A stretch of 38,994 bases of DNA from an uncultured Ellagibacter sp. (GCF_934617235.1 NZ_CAKTTZ010000023.1:1-38994), one strand, 5' to 3'. Shown: positions 26,364-35,398, counted from the first letter of the stretch. Notes: generated from the sequence alone by a model not told the origin. Numbers and translations: made by a program.

Positions 26364-27212
26364 ATGGCTGACAATACTATAAAAACCGGATGGCGAACCC
26401 CCAATCCGCACCGCCCTCCGCACCACGACAATGATGGGAAGCCCAAAGGCGGGATGCCCAATCTCCCCGTTATACCCGCAATCAGGTTTTTCGACAATGT
26501 CTCATACATTGGAGACCAGTTCGTCGGGTGCTTTGCAGTCGAGACCTCGGAAGGCCTCGTTCTCATCGATTCGCTATTTCCAGGCGAACGCTATGAAAAG
26601 ATCATAGAAAACGGCCTGAGCGATCTCGGCTACAGCGGCGATGACGTAAAAGCGGTTCTGGTAACGCACGGGCACTCCGACCACTACGGATGCGCTGGCT
26701 ATCTGCAAAAGAAGTACGGAAGCAAGGTGTACATGTCGGCGCGAGACGAGGACTTCGCGAAAGATCGCTCCCAATTCTCGCCTTTCGGCTACATGGAGTT
26801 CGACGCCGATGGACACCTCTCCGATGGGGAACAATTCACTCTAGGGGATACAACCATCGAGGCGGTATCCACTCCGGGTCACACGCCAGGATGCCTTTCT
26901 TTCCTCATCCCCGTTTACGATGAAGGGCGAAAACATACGGCTGCTCTCTGGGGAGGCACCGGCTTGCCACGCGATCGCGAGATGCTCTCCGTGTATCGGG
27001 ACTCTTGCAAGAAGTTCACATCCGTGTGCGACGAGCGCAACGTCGATGTCGAAATCGCCACGCACCCGTTCGTGGACAACAGCGTCGAACGCTTCGAGGT
27101 AGTGCGAAACATCTTCGATGGAGTCGCCAATCCATACGTCATAGGCCGAAATGCCTGTCGACGCTATGAGGACATGTTCCTCAATATGGCGCTCAAAGCC
27201 CTGAATAAATAG
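26364..27212 (+). CDS. Metallo-beta-lactamase-fold hydrolase
   Basis: The 282-residue cytoplasmic protein has the metal-binding motif VTHGHSDHYG (HxHxDH), a further His in TPGHTPGC and a conserved HPFVDN near the end, where a metal or substrate ligand may lie. There is no signal peptide, so it is not an exported beta-lactamase; lactone, thioester or ester hydrolysis is likelier. It shares WRxPNPH, FDNxxxIG, WGGTGxPR and HPFVDN with the protein at 28735-29598, so the two are paralogues. AAAGAGG lies before the start. A 12-bp inverted repeat separates it from the second MFS gene. Confidence 0.85.
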   Translation: MADNTIKTGWRTPNPHRPPHHDNDGKPKGGMPNLPVIPAIRFFDNVSYIGDQFVGCFAVETSEGLVLIDSLFPGERYEKIIENGLSDLGYSGDDVKAVLVTHGHSDHYGCAGYLQKKYGSKVYMSARDEDFAKDRSQFSPFGYMEFDADGHLSDGEQFTLGDTTIEAVSTPGHTPGCLSFLIPVYDEGRKHTAALWGGTGLPRDREMLSVYRDSCKKFTSVCDERNVDVEIATHPFVDNSVERFEVVRNIFDGVANPYVIGRNACRRYEDMFLNMALKALNK

Positions 27213-27216
27213 CTTC

Positions 27217-27254
27217 TTTTGCCGCCGATGCCCAATTGGTCGTCGGCGGCAAAA
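27217..27254 (+). repeat. Intra-operon hairpin between the MBL and second MFS genes
   Basis: TTTTGCCGCCGA (27217-27228) pairs perfectly with TCGGCGGCAAAA (27243-27254). No T run follows on the plus strand beyond the stem, so it may stabilise or process the mRNA, or act as a partial terminator. Confidence 0.6.
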
Positions 27255-27284
27255 TCAACCAACGACAAACCCAAGGAAGATATG

Positions 27285-28490
27285 ATGAGCAAGGGGATCA
27301 TAGCCACCGTCCTCACCAACAAAAACTTCTGGCTCGCCCTTGCCGTCTCCGCAACGGCTCAGATTGGCAACGCCTGCGTAAAGCAGCCTGTAGTATTGCT
27401 AGGAAGCGATCTGGGGTTATCAGCCTCAGCCCTTGGCTTTATCGCCTCGGCCTACATCGTTTTCGCTATGCTCGGTTCCGGCCCCTTCGGCAATGCGGTG
27501 GATCACACGAGACATACTACGCTTATTCTCTCTGGACAGTATGTCTTCCGCGGCCTTATCTTCCTCGGGTTCTCCCTCTGCAATGCCGTCCCTCTCTATG
27601 TAGTCCTCAAGTTCATGCAGGGCCTTTCTTTCGGAATGGGCCACATCGCCATGATGCTCGTCATTGCGGAATCCATAGACAAAAAAGCCCTCGGAAGCGC
27701 GTTTGGCCTGATCACGCTTATTCCCAAACTTCTTTCCTCGGCAACTAACGGAATCTCCCTCCAAATCACCCAAACCTCTGGAGCGAGCTATTCCTGCTTA
27801 GCAGGCGCAGCATTAAGCCTCGTCCCTGCAGCCCTGTGCCTGTTCCTCACGATGCCCAAAAAAGAAACGGCGTCCAGTCCCAGCGCGACGCACGGGAAGC
27901 GCCTTGGCCTGAGTACGTTTGTGAATGTACGAGTTATTCCCTTTGGGCTCATCCTCGTATTTGCGTCAATTCCCTCTCTGTTCATCGACAACTTTCTCGT
28001 GTTATACGGAACTACGCCCGAAACTGCCGCGTTAACCAAGAACTACCTTTCGAGCTACATGTGGTGGATGGGAATCGGATCGTTCGCGGCTGGCTACGCC
28101 TTCGATCGTTTTGGATTCAAGAAAGTTGCCGCGATACTCATCGTGCTCGCAACGGCAGCTCAGCTTATCCTGGGGCTCTCCTCCAACCCGACCGCCTGGA
28201 TCCTCTCTTCTTTCCTATGTGGGATTTCAGCCAGCGGAATCGCTTGCGCCACAAGAAGCTATGCCGTGTTGAACTGCCCTAGTGAATCAACAGCGCTAAC
28301 AGTGGCAACACTGAGCATCATGCAAGACTTTTCCACGCTTCTCGCCACATCCCTCGGAGGCATCATAATCGACGCCTGGAGCTTCGCCCTAGCGTTCAAG
28401 GTTGTCGCCTTTGCCCCGCTGATTTCTCTTCCGTTAATCATTTTCCTTTTGCCTAAACTCACAAAGCTCATGACGGAACCCGCTCGATAA
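27285..28490 (+). CDS. MFS transporter, paralogue of the one at 25075-26334
   Basis: The 401-residue inner-membrane protein has about twelve hydrophobic segments. It repeats the signatures of its paralogue: VLTNKNFWLAL, GNACVKQPVVLLGSDLG, FGNAVDHT and YMWWMGIGSFAAGYAFDRFG. Two ATGs (27282 and 27285) follow AAGGAAG; the second has the better spacing. It is the last gene before a strong terminator. Two close transporters around one hydrolase suggest separate uptake and export of related compounds, or recent duplication. No substrate can be named. Confidence 0.87.
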   Translation: MSKGIIATVLTNKNFWLALAVSATAQIGNACVKQPVVLLGSDLGLSASALGFIASAYIVFAMLGSGPFGNAVDHTRHTTLILSGQYVFRGLIFLGFSLCNAVPLYVVLKFMQGLSFGMGHIAMMLVIAESIDKKALGSAFGLITLIPKLLSSATNGISLQITQTSGASYSCLAGAALSLVPAALCLFLTMPKKETASSPSATHGKRLGLSTFVNVRVIPFGLILVFASIPSLFIDNFLVLYGTTPETAALTKNYLSSYMWWMGIGSFAAGYAFDRFGFKKVAAILIVLATAAQLILGLSSNPTAWILSSFLCGISASGIACATRSYAVLNCPSESTALTVATLSIMQDFSTLLATSLGGIIIDAWSFALAFKVVAFAPLISLPLIIFLLPKLTKLMTEPAR

Positions 28491-28600
28491 TAACGTGCGC
28501 GCAAACTCGACGACGGCATCTGCACCAGCATGTCAGCTACGATTGTTGCGTCCGGTATGAGCCGCATCGCTACAAAGACTAGCACGTCCCTCCAAAAAGA

Positions 28601-28647
28601 AAGCCCTGCAGCTGAATGGGAATGAGCTGCAGGGCTTCCTTTTTCTT
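28601..28647 (+). terminator. Terminator of the MFS-MBL-MFS operon
   Basis: AAGCCCTGCAGCT (28601-28613) pairs with AGCTGCAGGGCTT (28625-28637) and is followed by CCTTTTTCTT. It is a textbook intrinsic terminator. Confidence 0.92.
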
Positions 28648-28676
28648 GGGTGGTTTCACAAGCACCCCATAGTAAC

Positions 28677-28715
28677 AGCGGCAGGGCGCGGCTCAATCGC
28701 CTGCGCCCTGCCGCT
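28677..28715. terminator. Second hairpin at the convergent gene boundary
   Basis: AGCGGCAGGGCGC (28677-28689) pairs with GCGCCCTGCCGCT (28703-28715). It lies just after the stop of the minus-strand hydrolase gene and may end that transcript, although the T-rich tail is on the plus side. Confidence 0.65.
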
Positions 28716-28734
28716 CATTTTCTATTCGATGTGC

Positions 28735-29598
28735 CTATTTTTCCAACTGCTTGAGAAACGGAGGCTCTGGCTCATTACCGAAATTCTTGATTGAGTTGAC
28801 GTACATATCGCGATACATGAGTTCGACGGATCGATAGCCCTCGTAACCCGTAATAAAGGGATGAGGAGTTCCGTCAACGATATTGCGAAGAACATTGAGA
28901 CGCTCAATGGTGTTGTCAACAAAGGGATGATTCGAGACCTCTCCCGCAACGCCTTCCTTTGCAGCGATTTCCGCAAAGCGCTCACAGGAGGCAAGCTGCT
29001 GCTTGCGCTCTTCGAGCGAGCGAGGCGCTCCTGTACCACCCCACATGGCAAGCTTGTACTCGCGCCCGCAGTCGCTTACGTTGAAGATGAACGAGCAGCA
29101 GCCAGGCGTATGCCCCGGAGTGTGGTAAATCTGAACGCGGGTATCCCCCATCGTAAACACGTCGCCATCTTCGAAGTACTCGTCCATGTAGTAGTCCAAG
29201 GCAGGTCTGTGCGGCGGTCGCTTCCTCGTTGGATCCATAGCAAATTCTTCATCAATCTTGTTGATCATGATTATCGTACCGTACTTGTCGCGGAATAGGT
29301 TCGAATCGCCATAGTGGTCTCCGTGACCATGGGTAACGAGGATGTACTTGAGCTCTGCAGGATCGAAGCCGAGAGACTTTATACTCTCTTCGATATAGCC
29401 GAAGAAACCCTGGTCCATGCAATCTATCATGAACAGGCCGTCCTCCGTATCGAACAGGTAGCAGGCCTCCATGTCGTTGCCGATGAAGTACATGTTGTCG
29501 AACATTCTCGTCGCGGGGTAATCCTGGAAGATGCCGCGGACCATGTTGTCCCCGCAATGAGGGTTAGGCTTGCGCCAATACGATTCATTTGCATTCAT
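28735..29598 (-). CDS. Metallo-beta-lactamase-fold hydrolase (second copy)
   Basis: The 287-residue cytoplasmic protein has VTHGHGDHYG, YHTPGHTPGC and HPFVDNTIER, the same ligand set as its paralogue at 26364-27212, but differs clearly in the N-terminal 35 residues and the tail. AAAGGAG precedes the ATG at 29598. It follows the MFS gene at 29615-30871 by 16 bases, so the pair forms an operon. The reaction is unknown; hydrolysis of a thioester, lactone or ester is consistent with the fold and the acyl-CoA genes further on. Confidence 0.85.
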   Translation of the reverse strand: MNANESYWRKPNPHCGDNMVRGIFQDYPATRMFDNMYFIGNDMEACYLFDTEDGLFMIDCMDQGFFGYIEESIKSLGFDPAELKYILVTHGHGDHYGDSNLFRDKYGTIIMINKIDEEFAMDPTRKRPPHRPALDYYMDEYFEDGDVFTMGDTRVQIYHTPGHTPGCCSFIFNVSDCGREYKLAMWGGTGAPRSLEERKQQLASCERFAEIAAKEGVAGEVSNHPFVDNTIERLNVLRNIVDGTPHPFITGYEGYRSVELMYRDMYVNSIKNFGNEPEPPFLKQLEK

Positions 29599-29614
29599 GA
29601 AACTACACTCCTTT

Positions 29615-30871
29615 TTAGTCTTCCACGTTTGCCGCTTCGGCAGTCTTCATAAGCTGCCTCATTTTTCCCTGAAGCAAGAAGTAGAAAACCAAACTGACGC
29701 AAAGAAGGATGGCGCAAACAATGAAGCAGATAGTATAGCCAGCACCATCGACGATAAATCCACCAATCAAGCTGCCGAAGAGCATGCCGATTTCAACAAG
29801 AAGCAGATGGGTGGAAGTGGCCAGCCCCATGCGCTTCTTCGGCTGCAGCTTCATAGCGTCCGCCATAATCACGTTGTTGCCAGCCTTGGCGAAGCCGCAC
29901 AGCACGCCGGCGATCATAAAGATAGTTGACGTCGGATTGAGCGCAATCAGCAGCAGGCCGACGGCGCGTGCCACAATAGCGATTGCGACGGCAACCTTAC
30001 CACCGAAGCGATCCTGGATGAATCCAGCGGGAATAGAGATGAAAGCCGTCACAAGGGCCTGGATCGAGAAGAAGAATGCACCCGCCGCCTGGAATCCGAG
30101 GCTTGTAGCATAGATGACGATAACGAGATCGAGAACCGCCATCACGAAGCCATCAGCAAGCGTCATGGGCAGCATGATGAAACCAGGCACAGAGAACACC
30201 TTATTGAGGCCCTTGGGTTCATTGCCCTCAGAATGCGAACCATCTGCCCGAACGGCATCGGCTTCGCCATTGTGATGCGCTTTCTCGTTGGGGAAAACGA
30301 TGAACTGCGCAAGGATGATTGCGCAAACCGTGCATGCGGAGGCTACCAAGAAGCTGTACATCGCTCCGTAGGTATTGAAAATCGCCATCGTCGCCACAGG
30401 AGCAATAGACTTAACGACTTGGGGGAATGTGGTATAGAACCCCATGGCTGTTCCGAGAACCTTGCGATCGACGGCAACACCCAAAGTCGAGTACAGAGAA
30501 ATGCTCGCAACCGCAAAGCTAATGCCCTCGATTGCGCGACCAACAATGAACATCTCCTGCGTAGAAGCAAACAAGTAAATCAAGAAGGCGACAAGCTGCA
30601 CGGTCAGAGCAATTGTCATACCCATCTTTTTAGTAATTCTGTCAACGACAACGCCCCAAACCGGCCTTGCTATCAGCTTCAGGACAACTTGCATTGTTGC
30701 GATCATTCCAAGAATGGACACAGCAATACCGAGCGTAACGCCAAACTGGTTAATCGGGGTCTTGACCACCATGGTGGCAAATTGATTGAGGCAGCCAATT
30801 GCCAGAACCAGCAAAAAGTTTCTGTTTAGAAGCGTTCTCCACCCGCTCACCTTCGAGCTTTCCTTTTCCAT
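29615..30871 (-). CDS. MFS transporter of the hydrolase/MFS pair
   Basis: The 418-residue inner-membrane protein has about twelve hydrophobic segments with a hydrophilic central loop (near residues 195-225, rich in His, Glu and Asp). It begins MEKESSKVSGWRTLLNRNFLLVLAIG. The NxNF(W/L)L start and the KxPxxxxG element recall the two transporters of the opposite operon, but similarity is lower. The start at 30871 has AAAGGA upstream. It is transcribed away from a LysR gene, the usual arrangement of regulator and target. Confidence 0.85.
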   Translation of the reverse strand: MEKESSKVSGWRTLLNRNFLLVLAIGCLNQFATMVVKTPINQFGVTLGIAVSILGMIATMQVVLKLIARPVWGVVVDRITKKMGMTIALTVQLVAFLIYLFASTQEMFIVGRAIEGISFAVASISLYSTLGVAVDRKVLGTAMGFYTTFPQVVKSIAPVATMAIFNTYGAMYSFLVASACTVCAIILAQFIVFPNEKAHHNGEADAVRADGSHSEGNEPKGLNKVFSVPGFIMLPMTLADGFVMAVLDLVIVIYATSLGFQAAGAFFFSIQALVTAFISIPAGFIQDRFGGKVAVAIAIVARAVGLLLIALNPTSTIFMIAGVLCGFAKAGNNVIMADAMKLQPKKRMGLATSTHLLLVEIGMLFGSLIGGFIVDGAGYTICFIVCAILLCVSLVFYFLLQGKMRQLMKTAEAANVED

Positions 30872-30947
30872 CCCCTCTATTCCTTTCAGATAAGGTTTTA
30901 TTTTGCCGGCCGGGCTTAAGACAAATGATACGAGGCACCGCACGGGA

Positions 30948-30969
30948 ATAGCATTAAAATTGATGCTAT
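30948..30969. promoter_or_regulatory. Palindrome between the divergent MFS and LysR genes
   Basis: ATAGCAT, eight bases, ATGCTAT is a perfect inverted repeat in the 180-base divergent region. LysR proteins bind such sites to control their own gene and the divergent one. Binding by the regulator at 31051 is inferred from position. Confidence 0.5.
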
Positions 30970-31050
30970 GGTCTCTAATGTCATATTTATTCTCTATAGT
31001 GTTTTCGCAGGTGGTGAAATGCCGAAGAAGCTGCGAGACAGGGGTCGCAA

Positions 31051-31974
31051 ATGATGCTACAGCAATTAGAATACTTTAGGGTTCTCGCAAAATTTGAAAA
31101 CATCAACGCAGCAGCGAAGCAGATACACATCTCCCAACCCGCCCTGAGCATATCCATAAAAAAGCTCGAAACCGAACTGGGTTATCACCTCTTCGACAGA
31201 ACAGGCAACTCGATTCGCATCAATTACAGAGGCGAGCAATTCCTGGAAGCTGTTAACGACATCTTCGCCGTATTGGAAAGCTTCAAGCAGCGTGCTTATT
31301 TACCGAGCGAAAAGCACTATGAGATATGGCTGGGGATGCTGTCTTCCAGCGAAGATGTAATCAACCTTTGCGATGCCTATATGCGAAAGAACGACAACGT
31401 CATTATCAGGTTTTTAAGCAGACGATTTCTCGATGGCTCTCCCGAGATGAAGCGCGTTGATTTGTTTATCGGACCGCAGAATCTCCGAACGGAAGGATTC
31501 TCTTCAATCCCCCTGTTTTCCTTTCGCGATTACGCGATTATCCCCCGAACCTTTGTCCCCTCAATTCCAAACGAAATAACCCATGAGGAGTTGAAGGACA
31601 TACCTTTCGCAATGTGCTGTCCGCCAGATATCGCCCAGCCAAGAGCCCTCAAAGGTTTCATCGATGAGGGATACGCCCCGAATCTGAAATTTATCGCCGA
31701 TTCCCGCGCCGTCGTGATGAGCATCATGAAAACTGGCAAGTACTTTACCACCACGCCCTCCCACGATGTTGCCTGTTATCTCCGCATGGCGCCAAATCTC
31801 GTTGCAGTGCCGATCAAACCAAGCGCCTCAACAGGTGCGGACGCAAAGAAGGTCTACGTATCCTGGAAAGATGACGAACTGAGCCCGCAGGCGAGAGACT
31901 TCCTCGAGTTCCTAACCACTGAGTTCAAGAAAATAAAGCCCGACCACGAGAAGCGGGGACACGTTAAAGGCTAA
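31051..31974 (+). CDS. LysR-family regulator, divergent from the MFS/MBL operon
   Basis: The 307-residue protein has an N-terminal winged helix-turn-helix (LEYFRVLAKFENINAAAKQ, ISQPALSISIKKLE) and a substrate-binding-like effector domain. AGGGG lies six bases before the ATG at 31051; a second ATG follows at once. It probably controls the hydrolase/MFS operon on the other strand through the palindrome at 30948-30969, and perhaps the acyl-CoA genes it converges on. The coinducer is unknown. Confidence 0.88.
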   Translation: MMLQQLEYFRVLAKFENINAAAKQIHISQPALSISIKKLETELGYHLFDRTGNSIRINYRGEQFLEAVNDIFAVLESFKQRAYLPSEKHYEIWLGMLSSSEDVINLCDAYMRKNDNVIIRFLSRRFLDGSPEMKRVDLFIGPQNLRTEGFSSIPLFSFRDYAIIPRTFVPSIPNEITHEELKDIPFAMCCPPDIAQPRALKGFIDEGYAPNLKFIADSRAVVMSIMKTGKYFTTTPSHDVACYLRMAPNLVAVPIKPSASTGADAKKVYVSWKDDELSPQARDFLEFLTTEFKKIKPDHEKRGHVKG

Positions 31975-32010
31975 GGAGAGCGTCCCTTGCTTCTTCGCAA
32001 GGCAAAGGTG

Positions 32011-32051
32011 AAAACAAAAGCGCCGGATGCCATTCGAGCGGCATCCGGCGC
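32011..32051 (-). terminator. Terminator of the fixABCX operon
   Basis: GCGCCGGATGCC (32020-32031) pairs with GGCATCCGGCGC (32040-32051). On the minus strand TTTTGTTTT follows. It marks the end of the fix operon after fixX. Confidence 0.92.
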
Positions 32052-32105
32052 ACGGTATCGGGCGCTTCTACGTACGGAGCCATCAGAGGGCGACCCCCGA
32101 TCGGC

Positions 32106-32411
32106 CTATCCTTGACGGTACTCGACCCCCATGGTTGGGCCAGGGAAATTCCACGACTCGATAATCGTCTCACCGCAGAGAATCCTGCACGTTCCGCACT
32201 CGAGGCAGCCAGCGTAGTCGAACGACTTCACGCCGTCCTCATCTCGCTTGTAGAGCGCAGCTGGGCAAACCTTGATAAGCTTGTCGAACTCGGCGTCATC
32301 CACACTCTGGATATCGCCCTTGAGAACAATGTGGGGGGTTTCCTCATCGACCTCGTACTTGTTAACAGCCAAGTATTCGTCGACATTGACGGTAATCTTG
32401 ATATCACTCAT
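32106..32411 (-). CDS. fixX: Ferredoxin-like protein FixX
   Basis: The 101-residue protein carries KVCPAALY and GCLECGTCRILCGE, the cysteine pattern of FixX iron-sulfur proteins. FixX works with FixC as the electron-transferring flavoprotein:quinone oxidoreductase-like part of the FixABCX complex at the membrane. The ATG at 32411 overlaps the fixC stop by four bases (ATGA), and a strong terminator follows. Length is normal for the family. Confidence 0.92.
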   Translation of the reverse strand: MSDIKITVNVDEYLAVNKYEVDEETPHIVLKGDIQSVDDAEFDKLIKVCPAALYKRDEDGVKSFDYAGCLECGTCRILCGETIIESWNFPGPTMGVEYRQG

Positions 32412-33712
32412 AGCGCCTTCATCGCTCCCATCACGTCTCGGATGATATTCATAAGACCCACCTTCTTGACCGGCGGGAGAACCTTCTTCTTGATCGGCTC
32501 CGTTGGCGACCCGTCAACAATGAACATGCCGTTCATGATGTCCCGCACCATAGCCGGATACTCGTTGAACATGCGCGTGAAGTTCTCGAGGAAGGCGGGT
32601 TCACCCGCATACTGCTTCAAGTCCTTCATAATGAAGGAGTCGTTGATGGCCGCGACATAGCCCGCAAGGCCCGCCTTCGAGGTATCTCCCGCATCGATGG
32701 CCTTCGCAGCTTCCTGACCTGCATACATGCCCGCTGCCACGGCGTAATCCATACCACGGACCATGTAGCCGAAGTTGATGCACATCATTGCGGTATCGCC
32801 TGCAAGCAGGACGCCATCGGCGGTCAACTCCGGCATGATGTTGTACCCACCTTCGGGAACAACGTGCCCGGAATGCTCGATCACCTTCGCGTCGCGAATG
32901 AGCGGCTTGACCGCAGGGTGATTCTTCAAATCTTCCAACATCTGATAGACGGGAGTCGCGTTGGAGGCGCTCGCGCACGCCTCGATTCCCGCGACGATGC
33001 CAAGGGAAATCGAATTCTTGTTGGTGTACATGAACCCGCCGCCGAACGACCCATGGGTCGCATCGCCGGCGAACAGCCAAGCAGCGCCTTCCCCGGGGTT
33101 GCACAAAAGCCTGTCCTCGATCGTCTTCTCGTCGAGCTCGAACACTTCTTTCACGCTTACCGCAATTTGGCTTGCGGGCGGGGTGTCGTATCCGACAGCC
33201 TGCTTGGCGAGAAGGGAATTCGCACCGTCGCAGAGGATGACGACCTGAGCCGTGATCTCATCCTCGCCAGCGGCGACACCGCAGACTTTACCCGAATCGT
33301 CTTTGATCAGGCCCTCGACGGGAATGCCGTAAATGAACTCGGCACCAGCGTCCTCAGCCTTTTCCGCAAGCCATTGATCGAAGGGGGCATGCAGCACGGA
33401 GTAAGACGCCTGCTCCTCCTTCTCCATCTCGTCGGATGAGAAATCGATGGTGAAGTTCGAATCGGGCGCCATGAGGGAAATGCGCTCGTGGCAGATTTTG
33501 CGCTCGATCGGCGCTTCCTTCTCGAAGTCGGGGAAGATCTTCTTAAGGGAGTGAGCGTAAATGCGCCCGCCCGTCATATTCTTTGCGCCAGCATAATTGC
33601 CACGCTCGACCACAAGCACTGCCTTGCCCGCAGTTGCGAGCTCGTAGGCGGCAACACAGCCTGCAAGGCCTGCGCCGACGACGATCGCATCGAAATCCGT
33701 TTCCTCAGCCAT
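32408..33712 (-). CDS. fixC: FAD-dependent oxidoreductase FixC
   Basis: The 434-residue flavoprotein has the dinucleotide fold VVGAGLAGCVAAYELA at the N-terminus and GVLLAGDTAMM further on, like FixC and ETF:quinone oxidoreductases. It accepts electrons from, or passes them to, the FixAB flavoprotein together with FixX. ATG at 33712 has AAAGGAAA upstream and fits the family start (MAEETDFDAIVVG); an upstream codon at 33739 is not needed. It follows fixB by 31 bases and overlaps fixX. Confidence 0.93.
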   Translation of the reverse strand: MAEETDFDAIVVGAGLAGCVAAYELATAGKAVLVVERGNYAGAKNMTGGRIYAHSLKKIFPDFEKEAPIERKICHERISLMAPDSNFTIDFSSDEMEKEEQASYSVLHAPFDQWLAEKAEDAGAEFIYGIPVEGLIKDDSGKVCGVAAGEDEITAQVVILCDGANSLLAKQAVGYDTPPASQIAVSVKEVFELDEKTIEDRLLCNPGEGAAWLFAGDATHGSFGGGFMYTNKNSISLGIVAGIEACASASNATPVYQMLEDLKNHPAVKPLIRDAKVIEHSGHVVPEGGYNIMPELTADGVLLAGDTAMMCINFGYMVRGMDYAVAAGMYAGQEAAKAIDAGDTSKAGLAGYVAAINDSFIMKDLKQYAGEPAFLENFTRMFNEYPAMVRDIMNGMFIVDGSPTEPIKKKVLPPVKKVGLMNIIRDVMGAMKAL

Positions 33713-33743
33713 CGAGTGAGTTTCCTTTCCCTGACACAACCAA

Positions 33744-34628
33744 TTACAATGCCGCAGTTACCGCAGGCAGAACATCCTTGATGTCGCCCACCAGACCGAA
33801 ATCGCACTGCTTGAAGACGGGGGCGTTCTCGTCTTTGTTGATCGCGAAGATAACGCCCGAGCGGTTGACGCCGACCATATGCTGCATCTGACCAGAAATG
33901 CCGGCAGCAACGTAAACCTTCGGAGAAAGCATGAGCCCGGAGACGCCGATATAGGTTTCGGAGGGCATCCATCCCGCGCCTTCGGCAAGCGGACGAGAGC
34001 AGCCCAAACCCGCACCCAGCTTGTCGGCCAAATCGCGAGCAAGCTGAAGATCCGCTTCCTCGGAGAAACCGCGGCCTGCGGCGACCACAACGCTCGATTT
34101 GTCCAAGTCAGCACCGCTCTTCTCGATCTCGGAGGTCGACACGAGCTTTACCGGGTTAGCAGGAGCGACCCAGTCGAGCGTCTCAACAGCGCCCGCCCCG
34201 GAAGCAGCCGCCTCATCGCACAGGCTCGGGGAGACAAGGTAGACCGCCTTTTCGGAACGCGGCTTCTCGATGCGCTCCGCCACGCCACCGAAATACATCC
34301 CGCGCACCTCTTCCCCGAAAGAGACCGTCGCGGTAATGGCGGAAGTCGAGAGCTTCGCGGCAATACGACCGGCAATGGTCTTGCAATGACGCGTCGGCTC
34401 GACGATGACCACATCCGACTCCTCCGCGAGGGGAAGGAGGGACGCATATGCGTCGTCGACGACCGTGCCATCGGGAACAACCAGATCGACTACCTTGTCG
34501 GAAGCGTTTTCGACAACTCCCTCGAAGCAAACGAACGTTACTTTATCGGCCCCGATCGTGCGCGCGCCGCCAGCCAGCTTGACCGCGGAGTCGGAGTGCT
34601 CTGCAATAACGAGTGCTTTCATTTTCAT
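33744..34628 (-). CDS. fixB: Electron transfer flavoprotein alpha subunit FixB
   Basis: The 294-residue protein has the C-terminal FAD-binding pattern of EtfA/FixB: VVAAGRGFSEE, ISGQMQHMVGVNRSG, IFAINKDENAPVF and FGLVGDI. With FixA it forms the heterodimer that exchanges electrons with the acyl-CoA dehydrogenase. ATG at 34628 has AAAGG five bases upstream; ATG at 34622 is an alternative two codons in. It starts eight bases after the fixA stop. Confidence 0.94.
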   Translation of the reverse strand: MKMKALVIAEHSDSAVKLAGGARTIGADKVTFVCFEGVVENASDKVVDLVVPDGTVVDDAYASLLPLAEESDVVIVEPTRHCKTIAGRIAAKLSTSAITATVSFGEEVRGMYFGGVAERIEKPRSEKAVYLVSPSLCDEAAASGAGAVETLDWVAPANPVKLVSTSEIEKSGADLDKSSVVVAAGRGFSEEADLQLARDLADKLGAGLGCSRPLAEGAGWMPSETYIGVSGLMLSPKVYVAAGISGQMQHMVGVNRSGVIFAINKDENAPVFKQCDFGLVGDIKDVLPAVTAAL

Positions 34629-34636
34629 ACCTGCCT

Positions 34637-35398
34637 TTACTGAAGAGCGGACTTGAGGGCTGCGGAGAACCATTCGATAGCGCCATCGTCGGAAGCGTTT
34701 TTGACTTCGAGCTTGCGCGCTGCCTGCTTCGGGGCCTTGACTTCGACAACCTCGGTGACGTTCTCGCAGGGAGAAGCAGCAGGTTCGACGTTCATGGGCT
34801 TTTTACCTGCCTTGAGGATATCGCGCATGCCGGGAATGCGCGGAAGAGCGATTTCCGGCGTCACGGCGATGACGCACGGAGCAGGGACTTCGACAACCTC
34901 GGAAACGTCTTCAAGGCGACGCGTCACGGTGAACGAAGAGGTCGCAGGTTCGATGGAAACCGCGCCGTTCACGCTCGGAACGTCCAGTCTGCATGCAAGC
35001 TGGACGTCGACCTGCTGCGCATAGTTGTCAGCAGAGCCGTCGCCGCAGAGAACAAGGTCGTATCCCCCGACCTTCGCGATCTCGGCAGCAAGCACCTCAG
35101 CGGTTGCGTAGGAATCAAGATCGGAAGCGGAGTCGTCGGCAACCATGAACAGCTCGTCAACACCACGAGCCAGAATGTTCTTCTTGAGCTTCGAATCGTC
35201 GATGGAGGAAGGGCCAACAGTAATCGCGCACACCTTCGATCCCTCGTTCGCCTCTGCGAGCTTTGCGGCAGCTTCGATTGCATTCAGGTCGTACGCGGAG
35301 ACCACCGGCTTCGCCTTGGACATGTCCAAGGACCCGTCGGCGGCGACCTGGATGTCTTGGTCGTCGGCAACAACCTTGATCGCGACGATGATGTTCAT
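34637..35398 (-). CDS. fixA: Electron transfer flavoprotein beta subunit FixA
   Basis: The 253-residue protein matches EtfB/FixA: MNIIVAIKVVADDQDI at the start, the nucleotide loop VLCGDGSADNYAQQV, and PCVIAVTPEIALPRIP. It is the partner of FixB. FixABCX complexes in anaerobes can bifurcate electrons between a quinone or enoyl-CoA and a low-potential ferredoxin; whether this one does is not visible. AAGG precedes the ATG. A terminator separates fixA from the acyl-CoA dehydrogenase gene, so it may have its own promoter or depend on read-through. Confidence 0.94.
   Translation of the reverse strand: MNIIVAIKVVADDQDIQVAADGSLDMSKAKPVVSAYDLNAIEAAAKLAEANEGSKVCAITVGPSSIDDSKLKKNILARGVDELFMVADDSASDLDSYATAEVLAAEIAKVGGYDLVLCGDGSADNYAQQVDVQLACRLDVPSVNGAVSIEPATSSFTVTRRLEDVSEVVEVPAPCVIAVTPEIALPRIPGMRDILKAGKKPMNVEPAASPCENVTEVVEVKAPKQAARKLEVKNASDDGAIEWFSAALKSALQ

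Noticed and set aside
26364..27212. Antibiotic-resistance beta-lactamase
   Set aside because: The HxHxDH fold is shared by many hydrolases; no signal peptide, and the context is metabolic.
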